From assembly GCA_937951875.1 (NCBI GenBank), contig CALGAN010000007.1, forward strand, positions 1 to 64,000: a DNA stretch of 64,000 nt, in the 5' to 3' direction. The notes under the pieces were generated by a model that worked only from the letters and a program-made list of their open reading frames with translations, did no database searches and was not told the origin of the DNA. A program made the translations under genes and the position numbers. Origin of the DNA: an uncultured Alkalilimnicola sp. GTDB taxonomy: Bacteria > Pseudomonadota > Gammaproteobacteria > Nitrococcales > AK92. This document shows, in pieces, positions 7,877 through 16,379 of the stretch; the first letter of the stretch is position 1, and each line of letters starts with the position of its first letter.

Positions 7877-9034
7877 TTACAGGCCGGCGGCCTCGCGTAG
7901 CTCCTCCGCCTTGTCGGTCCGCTCCCAGGTGAACTCGGGCTCCTCGCGGCCGAAGTGACCGTAGGCGGCCGTGTTCAGGTAGATCGGCCGCACCAGGTCC
8001 AGCATCTTGATGATGCCGTAGGGGCGCAGATCGAAGTGCGCCTGGATCAGCTCGGCGATGCGCTTCTCGGACAGCTTGCCGGTGCCGAAGGTATTGACGC
8101 TGATCGAGGTCGGCTCGGCCACGCCGATGGCATAGGACACCTGCACTTCGCAGCGGTCGGCCAGGCCGGCGGCCACCACGTTCTTGGCCACGTAGCGGCC
8201 AGCGTAGGCGGCCGAGCGGTCGACCTTGGACGGATCCTTGCCGGAGAAGGCGCCGCCGCCGTGGCGGCCCATGCCGCCGTAGGTGTCGACGATGATCTTG
8301 CGGCCGGTCAGACCGCAGTCACCGACCGGGCCGCCGATCACGAACCGGCCGGTCGGGTTGATGTGGAAACGGGTGTGCTTGCCCAGCCACTCGGCCGGCA
8401 GCACCGGCTTGATGATCTCGTCCATCACCGCTTCGCGCAGGGTCTCGGTGGAGACTTCCTCGCTGTGCTGGGTGGACAGCACCACCGCCTCGATCGCCAC
8501 CGGGCGGCCGTTCTCGTAGCGCAGGGTGACCTGGCTCTTGGCGTCCGGGCGCAGCCAGGGCAGGGCGCCGCTCTTGCGCACCTCGGCCTGGCGCTTGACC
8601 AGACGATGGGCGTACAGGATCGGCGCCGGCATCAGCGTGTCGGTCTCGTTGGTGGCGTAGCCGAACATCAGGCCCTGGTCGCCGGCGCCCTGCTCCTCGG
8701 GGTTGCTGCGGTCGACGCCCTGGGCGATGTCGGGCGACTGCTTGCCGATGCAGTTGAGCACCCCGCAGGTGGCCCAGTCGAAGCCGATCGCCGAGGAGTC
8801 GTAGCCGATCCTGCGCACGGTATCGCGGGCCACGCCCTCGAAGTCGACCGTGGCCGAGGTGGTGATCTCGCCGGCCAGGATGATCATGCCGGTCTTGACC
8901 AGGGTTTCACAGGCGACGCGCGCTTTCGGGTCTTGCGCGAGGATGGCGTCCAGAATGGCGTCCGAGATCTGATCCGCCATCTTGTCCGGATGGCCTTCCG
9001 ACACCGACTCCGAGGTAAACAGGTAGTCGTTCAC
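7877..9034 (-). CDS. metK: S-adenosylmethionine synthetase
   Basis: Makes SAM from methionine and ATP. The 385-residue product starts NDYLFTSESVSEGHPDKMAD, has the hallmark GAGDQGLMFGYA and GGGAFSGKDPSKVDRSAAY motifs, and ends in the normal place. GTG at 9034 is preferred by homology length; a GTG at 9046 is 12 nt upstream and the ribosome site GGGAG lies between or before them. The longer open frame upstream is not coding. It is the first gene of the metK-(SAH riboswitch)-ahcY-metF-bioA-rsmE run. Confidence 0.96.
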   Translation of the reverse strand: MNDYLFTSESVSEGHPDKMADQISDAILDAILAQDPKARVACETLVKTGMIILAGEITTSATVDFEGVARDTVRRIGYDSSAIGFDWATCGVLNCIGKQSPDIAQGVDRSNPEEQGAGDQGLMFGYATNETDTLMPAPILYAHRLVKRQAEVRKSGALPWLRPDAKSQVTLRYENGRPVAIEAVVLSTQHSEEVSTETLREAVMDEIIKPVLPAEWLGKHTRFHINPTGRFVIGGPVGDCGLTGRKIIVDTYGGMGRHGGGAFSGKDPSKVDRSAAYAGRYVAKNVVAAGLADRCEVQVSYAIGVAEPTSISVNTFGTGKLSEKRIAELIQAHFDLRPYGIIKMLDLVRPIYLNTAAYGHFGREEPEFTWERTDKAEELREAAGL

Positions 9035-9297
9035 CTTAGTTTGCACTCCCAAGAGAACCCGCACCCGGCGGGGTTGGATGGATGACGCTCGCCTTAGAGG
9101 ACCTGATTCGGCCGAAGTTGCGTAGACGATGGACCAATAATTGTAACGATGCGTGTTGACTTTGGCGACGACCCTTGCCCCTGCTCCTATACTCGGGGAA
9201 AATTCGCGCCTTACGTCATCGGGCCGGCCCGCCGCGGGCCGGCCGCCCAGGGGTTCTCGGGCGTCGTCGCCCACCCCAATTCTGGAGATCCGCTCTC
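9035..9297. promoter_or_regulatory. Divergent metK/tkt promoter region
   Basis: 263-nt intergenic region between divergent metK and tkt. It holds an AT-rich patch near 9131-9150 with a minus-strand TACAAT (9145-9140) that could be the metK -10. On the plus strand TATACT (9188-9193) could be the tkt -10, but no good -35 is correctly spaced (TTGACT at 9156 is 26 nt away). A GGGCCGGCC repeat (9221-9239) can form a strong hairpin in the tkt leader. I see no SAM riboswitch here. Confidence 0.4.
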
Positions 9298-11295
9298 ATG
9301 CCCACTCGTCGTGAACTCGCCAATGCCATCCGCGCCCTCAGCATGGACGCCGTCCAGCGGGCAAATAGTGGACATCCGGGCGCGCCCATGGGTATGGCGG
9401 ATATCGCCGAAGTCCTCTGGAACGATTTCCTGCGCCATAATCCGGCCAATCCGGCCTGGTTCAACCGCGATCGTTTCGTGCTCTCCAACGGGCACGGCTC
9501 GATGCTGATCTACTCGCTCTTGCACCTGAGCGGCTACGACCTGCCGATCGAGGAGCTCAAGAACTTCCGTCAGCTCCATTCCAAGACGCCGGGCCATCCC
9601 GAGTACGGCTACACGCCGGGCGTGGAGACCACCACCGGCCCGCTCGGGCAGGGGCTGGCCAACGCCGTGGGCATGGCCTTGGCCGAGAAGGTGCTGGCGG
9701 CCCAGTTCAACCGCCCGGGCCATGAGATCGTCGACCACTACACCTATGTGTTCCTGGGCGACGGCTGCCTGATGGAAGGCATTTCCCACGAGGCCTGCTC
9801 GCTGGCCGGCACGCTGGGCCTGGGCAAGCTGATCGCCTTCTACGACGACAACGGCATCTCCATCGACGGCAAGGTGCACGGCTGGTTCGCCGACGATACC
9901 GCGAAGCGCTTCGAGGCTTATGGCTGGCACGTGGTGCGCGACGTCGATGGCCACGACGCCGAGGCGATCAAGCGCGCTACCGAGGAGGCCCGCGCCGTCA
10001 CCGACAAGCCCAGCCTGATCTGCTGCAAGACCATCATCGGCTTCGGCTCGCCCAACGCCGCCGGCACCCACGGTGTGCACGGCGCGCCGCTCGGCGCCGA
10101 CGAGATCAAGGCCACCCGCGAGTTCCTGAAGTGGCCGCACGAGCCGTTCGTGGTGCCGCAGGAGATCTATGCGGCCTACGATGCCCGTGAGAAGGGCCGC
10201 CAGCTTGAGGACGAGTGGAACCGCCGCTTCGAGGCGTACCGTCAGGCCCATCCGGATCTCGCCGCCGAGTTCGAGCGGCGCATCAAGGGCGAGCTGCCCG
10301 CCACCTGGCCGCAGGTGGCCGCCGAGGCGCTGGCCGAAGCGCAGGCCAAGGGGGCCACGGTCGCCACCCGCAAGGCCTCGGAGAACGCCCTCAACGTGTT
10401 CGGCCCGCACTTGTCGGAGCTGCTCGGCGGCTCGGCTGACCTGACCCATTCCAACAACACCTGGTGGAAGGGCTGCGAATCCATCACGCGCGAGGACGCA
10501 GCCGGCAACTACGTGCACTACGGCGTGCGCGAGTTCGCCATGACCGCGATCATGAACGGCGTGGCCCTGCACGGCGGCTTCATCCCGTACGGCGGCACGT
10601 TCCTGGTGTTCTCCGACTACGCTCGCAACGCTGTGCGCATGGCGGCGCTGATGAAGCAGCGCGTCGTCCTGGTTTACACCCACGACTCGATCGGGCTGGG
10701 CGAGGACGGTCCGACCCACCAGCCGGTCGAGCATCTTGCCTCGCTGCGGCTGATCCCCAATATGAGCCTGTGGCGGCCGTGCGACGCGGTGGAAACGGTG
10801 GCAGCGTGGCAGGCGGCGATCGAGCGCCGCGACGGTCCGACCTGCTTGATCCTCTCCCGCCAGAACCTCCCACACCAGGCGCGCGATCAGGCGCAGCTCG
10901 CCAACATCCGGCGCGGCGGTTATGTGTTGCGCGACTGCCAGGGCGAGCCGGAGGCCATCGTCATCGCCACCGGCTCGGAGGTGCAGCTGGCCGTGGCCGC
11001 CGCCGAGCGGCTGGAGCAAGAAGGACGGCGGGTGCGGGTGGTGTCGATGCCCTCCACCGACGTCTTCGACGCCCAGGACCAGGCCTATCGGGAGTCCGTG
11101 CTGCCGTCGACGGTGCAGGCGCGGGTGGTGGTCGAGGCCGGTTCGCCGGACCTGTGGTTCAAGTACGTGGGCGCCAAGGGGCGGGTGATCGGCATGACCC
11201 GCTACGGCGAGTCGGCGCCGGCCGGGGTGCTGTTCGAGCTGTTCGGGTTCACGCCGGAGCGGGTTGCGGACGCGGTTCGGGCGGTGTTGTCGTGA
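9298..11295 (+). CDS. tkt: Transketolase
   Basis: Thiamine-diphosphate enzyme moving two-carbon ketol units between sugar phosphates in the pentose phosphate or Calvin pathways. 665 aa with the typical start RRELANAIRALSMDAVQRANSGHPGAPMGMAD, ThDP motif GDGCLMEG...NGISIDG (GDG-N type), and the pyrimidine-domain HDSIGLGEDGPTHQPVEHLASLR motif. ATG at 9298 has GGAG 10 nt upstream. It heads a tkt-gap-pgk-pyk cluster; with rpe, gph and rpiA elsewhere in the window this is a full carbon-phosphate set, but no RuBisCO or phosphoribulokinase is present here to show a Calvin cycle. Confidence 0.97.
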   Translation: MPTRRELANAIRALSMDAVQRANSGHPGAPMGMADIAEVLWNDFLRHNPANPAWFNRDRFVLSNGHGSMLIYSLLHLSGYDLPIEELKNFRQLHSKTPGHPEYGYTPGVETTTGPLGQGLANAVGMALAEKVLAAQFNRPGHEIVDHYTYVFLGDGCLMEGISHEACSLAGTLGLGKLIAFYDDNGISIDGKVHGWFADDTAKRFEAYGWHVVRDVDGHDAEAIKRATEEARAVTDKPSLICCKTIIGFGSPNAAGTHGVHGAPLGADEIKATREFLKWPHEPFVVPQEIYAAYDAREKGRQLEDEWNRRFEAYRQAHPDLAAEFERRIKGELPATWPQVAAEALAEAQAKGATVATRKASENALNVFGPHLSELLGGSADLTHSNNTWWKGCESITREDAAGNYVHYGVREFAMTAIMNGVALHGGFIPYGGTFLVFSDYARNAVRMAALMKQRVVLVYTHDSIGLGEDGPTHQPVEHLASLRLIPNMSLWRPCDAVETVAAWQAAIERRDGPTCLILSRQNLPHQARDQAQLANIRRGGYVLRDCQGEPEAIVIATGSEVQLAVAAAERLEQEGRRVRVVSMPSTDVFDAQDQAYRESVLPSTVQARVVVEAGSPDLWFKYVGAKGRVIGMTRYGESAPAGVLFELFGFTPERVADAVRAVLS

Positions 11296-11370
11296 AGTAA
11301 TGCCAGGGCGGCCGGCGGCGAGGTGTCCGAGGGCGTCAGCGTACAGAGCGGAACTGACACGGAGGCGGAC

Positions 11371-12381
11371 ATGGCGATCAAAGTCGGTATCAACGGATAT
11401 GGCCGCATCGGCCGCAACATCCTGCGCGCACTCTACGAATACGGCCGTAGCGACGAGATCCGCATCGTCGCCGTCAACGACCTCGGCAGCGCCGAGGTCA
11501 ACGCCCACCTGACCCGCTACGACACCGTCCACGGCCGCTTTCCCGGCACCGTGGCGGTGGAGGGCGACACGATGCTGGTCAACGGCGACCGCATCCGCGT
11601 GCTCTCCGAGCGCGACCCGGCCAAGCTGCCCTGGGCCGACCTCGGGGTCGATGTGGTTCTGGAGTGCACTGGCCGCTTCAACAGCAAGGAGAAAGCCCTG
11701 CCGCACCTGCAGGCGGGGGCGAAGAAGGTGATCCTGTCGGCGCCGGCCGGCAAGGATGTGGACGCCACCATTGTTTACGGCGTCAACGAGCACGTGCTCA
11801 AGGCCACCGATACGGTGATCTCCAACGCCTCCTGCACCACCAACTGCCTGGCGCCGCTGGTCAAGCCGCTGCTGGAGACGGTGGGCATCGAGGCCGGCCT
11901 CATGACCACGGTGCACTCCTACACCAACGATCAGGTGCTGATCGATGTCTACCACAAGGATCTGCGCCGCGCCCGTGCCGCCGCCCAGTCGCAGATTCCC
12001 ACCAAGACCGGCGCCACCGCGGCGCTGGCGCTGGTGCTGCCGGAGATCGGCGATCGGCTGGAAGGCTTCGCGATCCGGGTGCCCACCATCAACGTGTCGC
12101 TGGTCGATCTCACCTTCACCGCCGAACGCGAGACTTCGGTGGAGGAGATCAACGCCATCCTGCGTCAAGCCGCCGAAGGCCCGCTCAAGGGCATCCTGGC
12201 GTACAACGACGTGCCGCTGGTGAGCAGCGACTTCAACCACGACCCGCATTCGGCGATATTCGACGCCACTCTGACCAAGGTGCGCGGACGGCTGGTGAAG
12301 GTGTGCGCCTGGTACGACAACGAGTGGGGGTTCTCCAACCGGATGTTGGACGCCGTCAAGGCGGTGATGAACGCCAAGTAA
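11371..12381 (+). CDS. gap: Glyceraldehyde-3-phosphate dehydrogenase, type I
   Basis: NAD(P)-dependent oxidation and phosphorylation of glyceraldehyde-3-phosphate. 336 aa with dinucleotide motif INGYGRIGRN, catalytic SNASCTTNC (Cys155) and the later His in TTVHSYTNDQ, then WYDNEWGFSNRM. ATG 11371 follows GGAGGCGGAC. It lies between tkt and pgk. Erythrose-4-phosphate dehydrogenase (Epd) is the main alternative since it shares these motifs and also neighbours pgk in some genomes, but the sequence and cluster favour Gap. Confidence 0.92.
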   Translation: MAIKVGINGYGRIGRNILRALYEYGRSDEIRIVAVNDLGSAEVNAHLTRYDTVHGRFPGTVAVEGDTMLVNGDRIRVLSERDPAKLPWADLGVDVVLECTGRFNSKEKALPHLQAGAKKVILSAPAGKDVDATIVYGVNEHVLKATDTVISNASCTTNCLAPLVKPLLETVGIEAGLMTTVHSYTNDQVLIDVYHKDLRRARAAAQSQIPTKTGATAALALVLPEIGDRLEGFAIRVPTINVSLVDLTFTAERETSVEEINAILRQAAEGPLKGILAYNDVPLVSSDFNHDPHSAIFDATLTKVRGRLVKVCAWYDNEWGFSNRMLDAVKAVMNAK

Positions 12382-12386
12382 AACCA

Positions 12387-12412
12387 AAGCCCGCCTTGAG
12401 CGGGCTTCTTGT
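12387..12412 (+). terminator. Intrinsic terminator between gap and pgk
   Basis: AAGCCCGC, loop CTTGA, GCGGGCTT, then tail CTTGT. The 8-bp stem begins 6 nt after the gap stop and lies 20 nt before the pgk ATG. In this position it would act as a partial terminator reducing pgk-pyk transcription, or pgk may have its own promoter. Confidence 0.75.
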
Positions 12413-12431
12413 ATGGAGCGAAGAGGAGCCC

Positions 12432-13610
12432 ATGGCCGTAATCAAGATGAGCGATCTCGACCTCAAGGGTAAGCGTGTGCTGATCCGCGAGGATCTCAAC
12501 GTGCCGGTGAAGGACGGCAAAGTCACCGACGACACCCGCATCCGCGCGTCGCTGCCGACCATCCGGCAGGCGCTGGAGGCCGGCGCTCGGGTCATGGTCA
12601 TGAGCCATCTCGGCCGGCCCACCGAGGGTGAGTACTCCGAGGAGAACTCGGTCAAGCCGGTGGCCGCCCATCTGGCGCAGCTGCTCGGCCGCGAGGTGCC
12701 GGTGGTGCGCGACTACCTGGACGGCGTCGAGGTCGAGCCGGGCCAGCTGGTGATGTTCGAGAATGTCCGCTTCAACAAGGGCGAGAAGAAGGACAACGAG
12801 GAGCTGGCCCGCAAGCTGGCGGCGCTGTGCGACATCTACGTGATGGACGCGTTCGGCACCGCCCATCGCGCCGAGGCCTCCACCCACGGCGTGGGCAAGT
12901 TCGCGCCGGTGGCCTGCGCCGGCCCGCTGCTCGCCGCTGAGCTGGAGGCGCTGGGCAAGGCTCTGGAGAATCCCAAGCGGCCGCTGATCGCCATCGTCGG
13001 CGGCTCCAAGGTTTCCACCAAGCTCACCGTGCTCGAGTCGCTGTCGCAGGTGGTGGATCAGCTCATCGTCGGCGGCGGCATCGCCAACACCTTCATCGCC
13101 GCGGCCGGCTACAACGTCGGCAAGTCGCTGTACGAGGCCGAGCTGGTGGACGAGGCCAAGAAGCTGATGGCGGCGGCCAAGGCCAAGGGCGGCGAGATCC
13201 CCATCCCGACCGACGTGGTGTGCGCCAAGGCGTTCGCCGAGGACGCCGAGGCCACGGTGAAGAAGGTCAGCGAAGTGGCCGATGACGACCTGATCCTCGA
13301 CATCGGCCCGGACACCGCCGCTCACTATCGGCAGCTGCTCACCGCCGCCGGCACCATCGTCTGGAACGGTCCGGTGGGCGTGTTCGAGTTCGATCAGTTC
13401 GGCAACGGCACCAAGGCCCTGGCCGAGGCCATCGCCGAGAGCCCGGCGTTCTCCATCGCCGGCGGCGGCGACACCCTGGCGGCGGTCGCCAAGTACGGCG
13501 TGGGCGACCGTATTTCCTACATCTCCACCGGCGGCGGCGCCTTCCTGGAGTTCCTGGAGGGCAAGAAGCTGCCCGCCGTGGCCATGCTGGAGAGCCGCGC
13601 GGCCGGCTGA
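12432..13610 (+). CDS. pgk: Phosphoglycerate kinase
   Basis: Transfers phosphate between 1,3-bisphosphoglycerate and ADP. 392 aa, matching the usual 390-400. Shows the N-terminal substrate motif RVLIREDLNVPV, SHLGRP, RFNKGEKKD, DAFGTAHRA, the hinge region and the C-terminal nucleotide GGGDTLAA and TGGGAFLEFLEG. ATG at 12432 is 4 nt after GAGGAG. Follows gap after a terminator hairpin; pyk follows 23 nt downstream. Confidence 0.97.
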   Translation: MAVIKMSDLDLKGKRVLIREDLNVPVKDGKVTDDTRIRASLPTIRQALEAGARVMVMSHLGRPTEGEYSEENSVKPVAAHLAQLLGREVPVVRDYLDGVEVEPGQLVMFENVRFNKGEKKDNEELARKLAALCDIYVMDAFGTAHRAEASTHGVGKFAPVACAGPLLAAELEALGKALENPKRPLIAIVGGSKVSTKLTVLESLSQVVDQLIVGGGIANTFIAAAGYNVGKSLYEAELVDEAKKLMAAAKAKGGEIPIPTDVVCAKAFAEDAEATVKKVSEVADDDLILDIGPDTAAHYRQLLTAAGTIVWNGPVGVFEFDQFGNGTKALAEAIAESPAFSIAGGGDTLAAVAKYGVGDRISYISTGGGAFLEFLEGKKLPAVAMLESRAAG

Positions 13611-13633
13611 TCGGCAACAACGGAGGCGCAAGG

Positions 13634-15064
13634 ATGCGCAGACGCACCAAGATCGTCGCCACCCTCGGGCCGGCCACCGCGTATCCCGAGGTGATGGCGG
13701 CGATGATGGCAGCCGGGCTGGACGTAGCCCGGCTCAACCTCTCCCACGGCACCCACGACAGTCATCGCCTGCAGCTGCGGCTGGCCCGCGAAGCCGCCGC
13801 CGCGGCCGGCCGGCCGCTGGCCTTCATGTTCGACCTGCAGGGTCCGAAGATCCGCATCGAGCGCTTCCGCGACGGCGCCGTGACCCTGGTCGAGGGGCAG
13901 CGTTTCGTGCTCGACGCCGAGCTGCCCGGCGACGCCGGCAATCAGGATCAGGTGGGCATCACCTACAAGGCCCTGCCGCGCGACGTGCGCCCCGGCGACT
14001 GCCTGCTGCTGGCCGACGGCCTGATCCGCCTGGAGGTGGAGAAGGTCGACGGGCCGCGCATCCTCACGCGGGTGACGGTGGGCGGGCTGCTGAGCGGGGG
14101 CAAGGGCATCAACCGGCTCGGCGGCGGTCTGTCGGTGGCGGCGCTGCCCGACAAGGACCGCGAGGACATTCGCTTCGCCGCCGCCGAGGGCGCGGATTAC
14201 CTGGCCGTGTCCTTCCCCAAGGATCGGCGCGACATCGAGGAAGCGCGCCGGCTGCTGCGCGAGGCCGGCGGCCGCGGCGGCATCGTCGCCAAGATCGAGC
14301 GCCAGGAGGCACTGGAGAACCTCGACGAAATCATGGAGGCGGCCGATGCGGTGATGGTGGCGCGCGGCGATTTGGCGGTGGAGATCGGCGATCCCCAGCT
14401 GGCCGGCGTGCAGAAAGAGATCCTGCGGCGGGCGAGGGCGTGCGATTGCGTGGTGATCACCGCCACCCAGATGATGGCGTCGATGGTGCACGCGCCCACG
14501 CCCACCCGCGCCGAGGTGCTGGACGTGGCCAACGCCGTGCTCGACGGCACCGACGCGGTAATGTTGTCGGAGGAGACCGCCGCCGGCGACCATCCGGCCA
14601 AGGTGGTGGCCGCCATGGCGGAGATCTGCGAGGGCACCGAGCGCTATCAGCGCTTCCACCGGGAGCGCGAGGAGCGCAGCGATTACCGCTTCGTCGACGA
14701 GGCCATCGCCAAGAGCGCCATCGACGCCGCCAACCGGCTCAAAGCCAAGGCCATCGCCGCGTTCACCGAGTCCGGCGCGACCACCATGTGGATGTCGCGC
14801 ATCGGCACCGAGATCCCGATCTACGCCTTCAGCCGCAACGCCTCCACCCACCGTCGGGTTTGCCTCTATCGCGGCGTTTACCCGGTGGCCTACCACCCGG
14901 AGGCGCGCGATCACATCGGCGTCAACCGCGAGGTGGTGCAGCAGCTGCGTCAACTGGGGGCGGTCGAGGACGGCGACCTGGTGGTGCTGACCAAAGGCGA
15001 TCTGGCCGGCGTGCCGGGCGGCACCAATACCCTCAAGATCATCCAGGTGGGGGTGGATGCCTGA
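13634..15064 (+). CDS. pyk: Pyruvate kinase
   Basis: Converts phosphoenolpyruvate and ADP to pyruvate and ATP. 476 aa with RTKIVATLGPAT, RLNLSHGTH, DLQGPKIRIERF, the active-site signature IVAKIERQEALENLDEIMEAADAVMVARGDLAVEI and TATQMMASM. The C-terminal allosteric domain is complete. GGAGG precedes the ATG. It ends the tkt-gap-pgk-pyk cluster and converges on purC; a 9-bp hairpin (15079-15087/15096-15104) lies at the junction and overlaps the end of purC. Confidence 0.95.
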   Translation: MRRRTKIVATLGPATAYPEVMAAMMAAGLDVARLNLSHGTHDSHRLQLRLAREAAAAAGRPLAFMFDLQGPKIRIERFRDGAVTLVEGQRFVLDAELPGDAGNQDQVGITYKALPRDVRPGDCLLLADGLIRLEVEKVDGPRILTRVTVGGLLSGGKGINRLGGGLSVAALPDKDREDIRFAAAEGADYLAVSFPKDRRDIEEARRLLREAGGRGGIVAKIERQEALENLDEIMEAADAVMVARGDLAVEIGDPQLAGVQKEILRRARACDCVVITATQMMASMVHAPTPTRAEVLDVANAVLDGTDAVMLSEETAAGDHPAKVVAAMAEICEGTERYQRFHREREERSDYRFVDEAIAKSAIDAANRLKAKAIAAFTESGATTMWMSRIGTEIPIYAFSRNASTHRRVCLYRGVYPVAYHPEARDHIGVNREVVQQLRQLGAVEDGDLVVLTKGDLAGVPGGTNTLKIIQVGVDA

Positions 15065-15091
15065 GCGCCGCCCGGCGTCGGCGACGATGGG

Positions 15092-15991
15092 TTACTCGTC
15101 GCCGCAGAGGCGGCGCTGGGCCTCGCGGTACTTGGCGGCGGTGCGCTCGATGATGTCGGCCGGCAGGTGCGGGCCCGGCGGGGTCTTGTCCCAGTCCAGC
15201 GTCTCCAGGTAGTCGCGCACGAACTGCTTGTCGAAGCTCGGCGGGGAGATGCCTTCCTGGTACTGGTCGGCCGGCCAGAAGCGCGAGGAGTCGGGGGTCA
15301 GCGCCTCGTCGATCAGCATCAGCTCGCCGTTGCTGTCCAGACCGAACTCGAACTTGGTGTCGGCGATAATGATGCCGCGCTCCAGGGCGTAAGCGGCGGC
15401 CTCCTTGTACAGCCGCAGAGTGACGTCGCGCACCCGCGCCGCCAGCTCGGGGCCGATCACCGCTTCCACGGCCGCGAAGCTGACGTTCTCGTCGTGGGTG
15501 CCGACCGCCGCCTTGGTCGACGGCGTGAAGATCGGTTCCGGCAGCCGGCTGGCCTGACGAAGGCCGGCGGGCAGACGGATGCCGCACACCTCGCCGGTGG
15601 CCTGGTAGTCCTTCCAGCCGGAGCCGATGAGGTAGCCGCGGGCGATCGCCTCCACCGGCAGCGGCTTGGCGCGCTTGGCCACCACGGCACGGCCCTGGAC
15701 GCGCGCCGCCTCGGCCGGATCGGGGATGACCTCGGTCAGCGGCACGTCGAGAATATGATTGGGAATGATGTGCGCCAGACGGCGGAACCAGAAATTGGAT
15801 ACCGCGGTGAGCACCATGCCTTTGCCCGGGATCGGGTCCGGCAGGATGACGTCGAAGGCCGATAGCCGGTCGGTGGCCACGATCAGCAGGCGCTGATCGT
15901 CAATGGCGTAGACGTCGCGTACCTTGCCCCGATGCAGCAGGGGCAGGCTGTGAAGTCCGGATTCGTGCAGGGCGTCGGGGGCTGGGCTCAT
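15092..15991 (-). CDS. purC: SAICAR synthase
   Basis: Phosphoribosylaminoimidazole-succinocarboxamide synthase of purine synthesis, joining CAIR and aspartate using ATP. 299 aa, the longer of the two bacterial sizes. Contains LLHRGKVRDVYAID, ATDRLSAFDVILPDPIPGKG, RGYLIGSGWKDY, and DTKFEFGLDSNGELMLIDEALTPDSSRFWP. ATG at 15991 is 31 nt from the CsoR-type operator that drives the divergent regulator gene, so purC expression might be touched by that repressor, but no purC promoter is obvious. Confidence 0.96.
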   Translation of the reverse strand: MSPAPDALHESGLHSLPLLHRGKVRDVYAIDDQRLLIVATDRLSAFDVILPDPIPGKGMVLTAVSNFWFRRLAHIIPNHILDVPLTEVIPDPAEAARVQGRAVVAKRAKPLPVEAIARGYLIGSGWKDYQATGEVCGIRLPAGLRQASRLPEPIFTPSTKAAVGTHDENVSFAAVEAVIGPELAARVRDVTLRLYKEAAAYALERGIIIADTKFEFGLDSNGELMLIDEALTPDSSRFWPADQYQEGISPPSFDKQFVRDYLETLDWDKTPPGPHLPADIIERTAAKYREAQRRLCGDE

Positions 15992-16022
15992 CGCTACACC
16001 TTCTGGGCCGGAACTGCCGCTC

Positions 16023-16040
16023 TACCCTTAGGGGTATAAT
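16023..16040 (+). promoter_or_regulatory. CsoR-type operator overlapping the -10 of the regulator gene
   Basis: TACCC-TTAG-GGGTA (16023-16036) is a perfect 5+4+5 inverted repeat and its right arm runs into a perfect -10 TATAAT (16035-16040). The outer pair (C16022/T16037) is the only mismatch to the 6+4+6 site at 17279-17294. ATACCC...GGGTAT-type repeats are known binding sites of CsoR/RcnR-family repressors. No good -35 is visible. The arrangement predicts autorepression of the gene at 16088. Confidence 0.75.
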
Positions 16041-16087
16041 GGCGGCGGTAAATGGCTAATTGTACCTGCAGAGGCGGAGGGACTGAT

Positions 16088-16375
16088 ATGGCCGCGAATA
16101 AGGACGAGCCCAGGGACGCGCAGAAGCGGGCGCTGTTGGCGCGTCTGGCGCGTATCGAGGGGCAGATTCGCGGTATACGCCGCATGATCGAGAGCGATGC
16201 CGGCTGCGAGGAGGTCGCGCAGCAGCTCGCCGCCTCCCGCAACGCCCTGAACAAGGCCTTCTACGAAATGATGGCGTGCGCCATCGAGCACGAACTGGGC
16301 CCGGACGGCGGGCTGTCGGAGGAAGGCCGCCAACGGCTCGGCGAACTCACCCGCCTGCTTTCCAAGTACGGCTAG
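16088..16375 (+). CDS. CsoR/FrmR-family (DUF156) repressor
   Basis: A 95-residue all-helical repressor with the family core LLARLARIEGQIRGIRRMIE. Cys residues occur in DAGCEEV and MMACAIEH. In copper-sensing CsoR the first Cys is followed 25 and 29 residues later by His and Cys; here those positions are Ala and Glu, and the second Cys falls at +24. The copper site therefore looks absent, while a two-thiol sensor of the persulfide (CstR-like) kind is possible. Start 16088 is chosen because GGCGGAGGG precedes it; an upstream in-frame ATG at 16052 has no such site. The stop is 4 nt from the end of the convergent YeeE pair, and the same operator sits in both promoters. Confidence 0.85.
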   Translation: MAANKDEPRDAQKRALLARLARIEGQIRGIRRMIESDAGCEEVAQQLAASRNALNKAFYEMMACAIEHELGPDGGLSEEGRQRLGELTRLLSKYG

Positions 16376-16379
16376 TCCC

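Noticed and set aside
9035..9297. SAM riboswitch upstream of metK
   Set aside because: No SAM-I, SAM-II or other known SAM aptamer core was found in the 263 nt.
11371..12381. Erythrose-4-phosphate dehydrogenase (Epd)
   Set aside because: Shares the catalytic motif, but sequence features and the tkt-gap-pgk-pyk context fit GAPDH better.
9211..12387. 1058-codon minus-strand frame opposite tkt and gap
   Set aside because: Antisense shadow of two clear genes; composition is typical of frame artefacts in GC-rich DNA.
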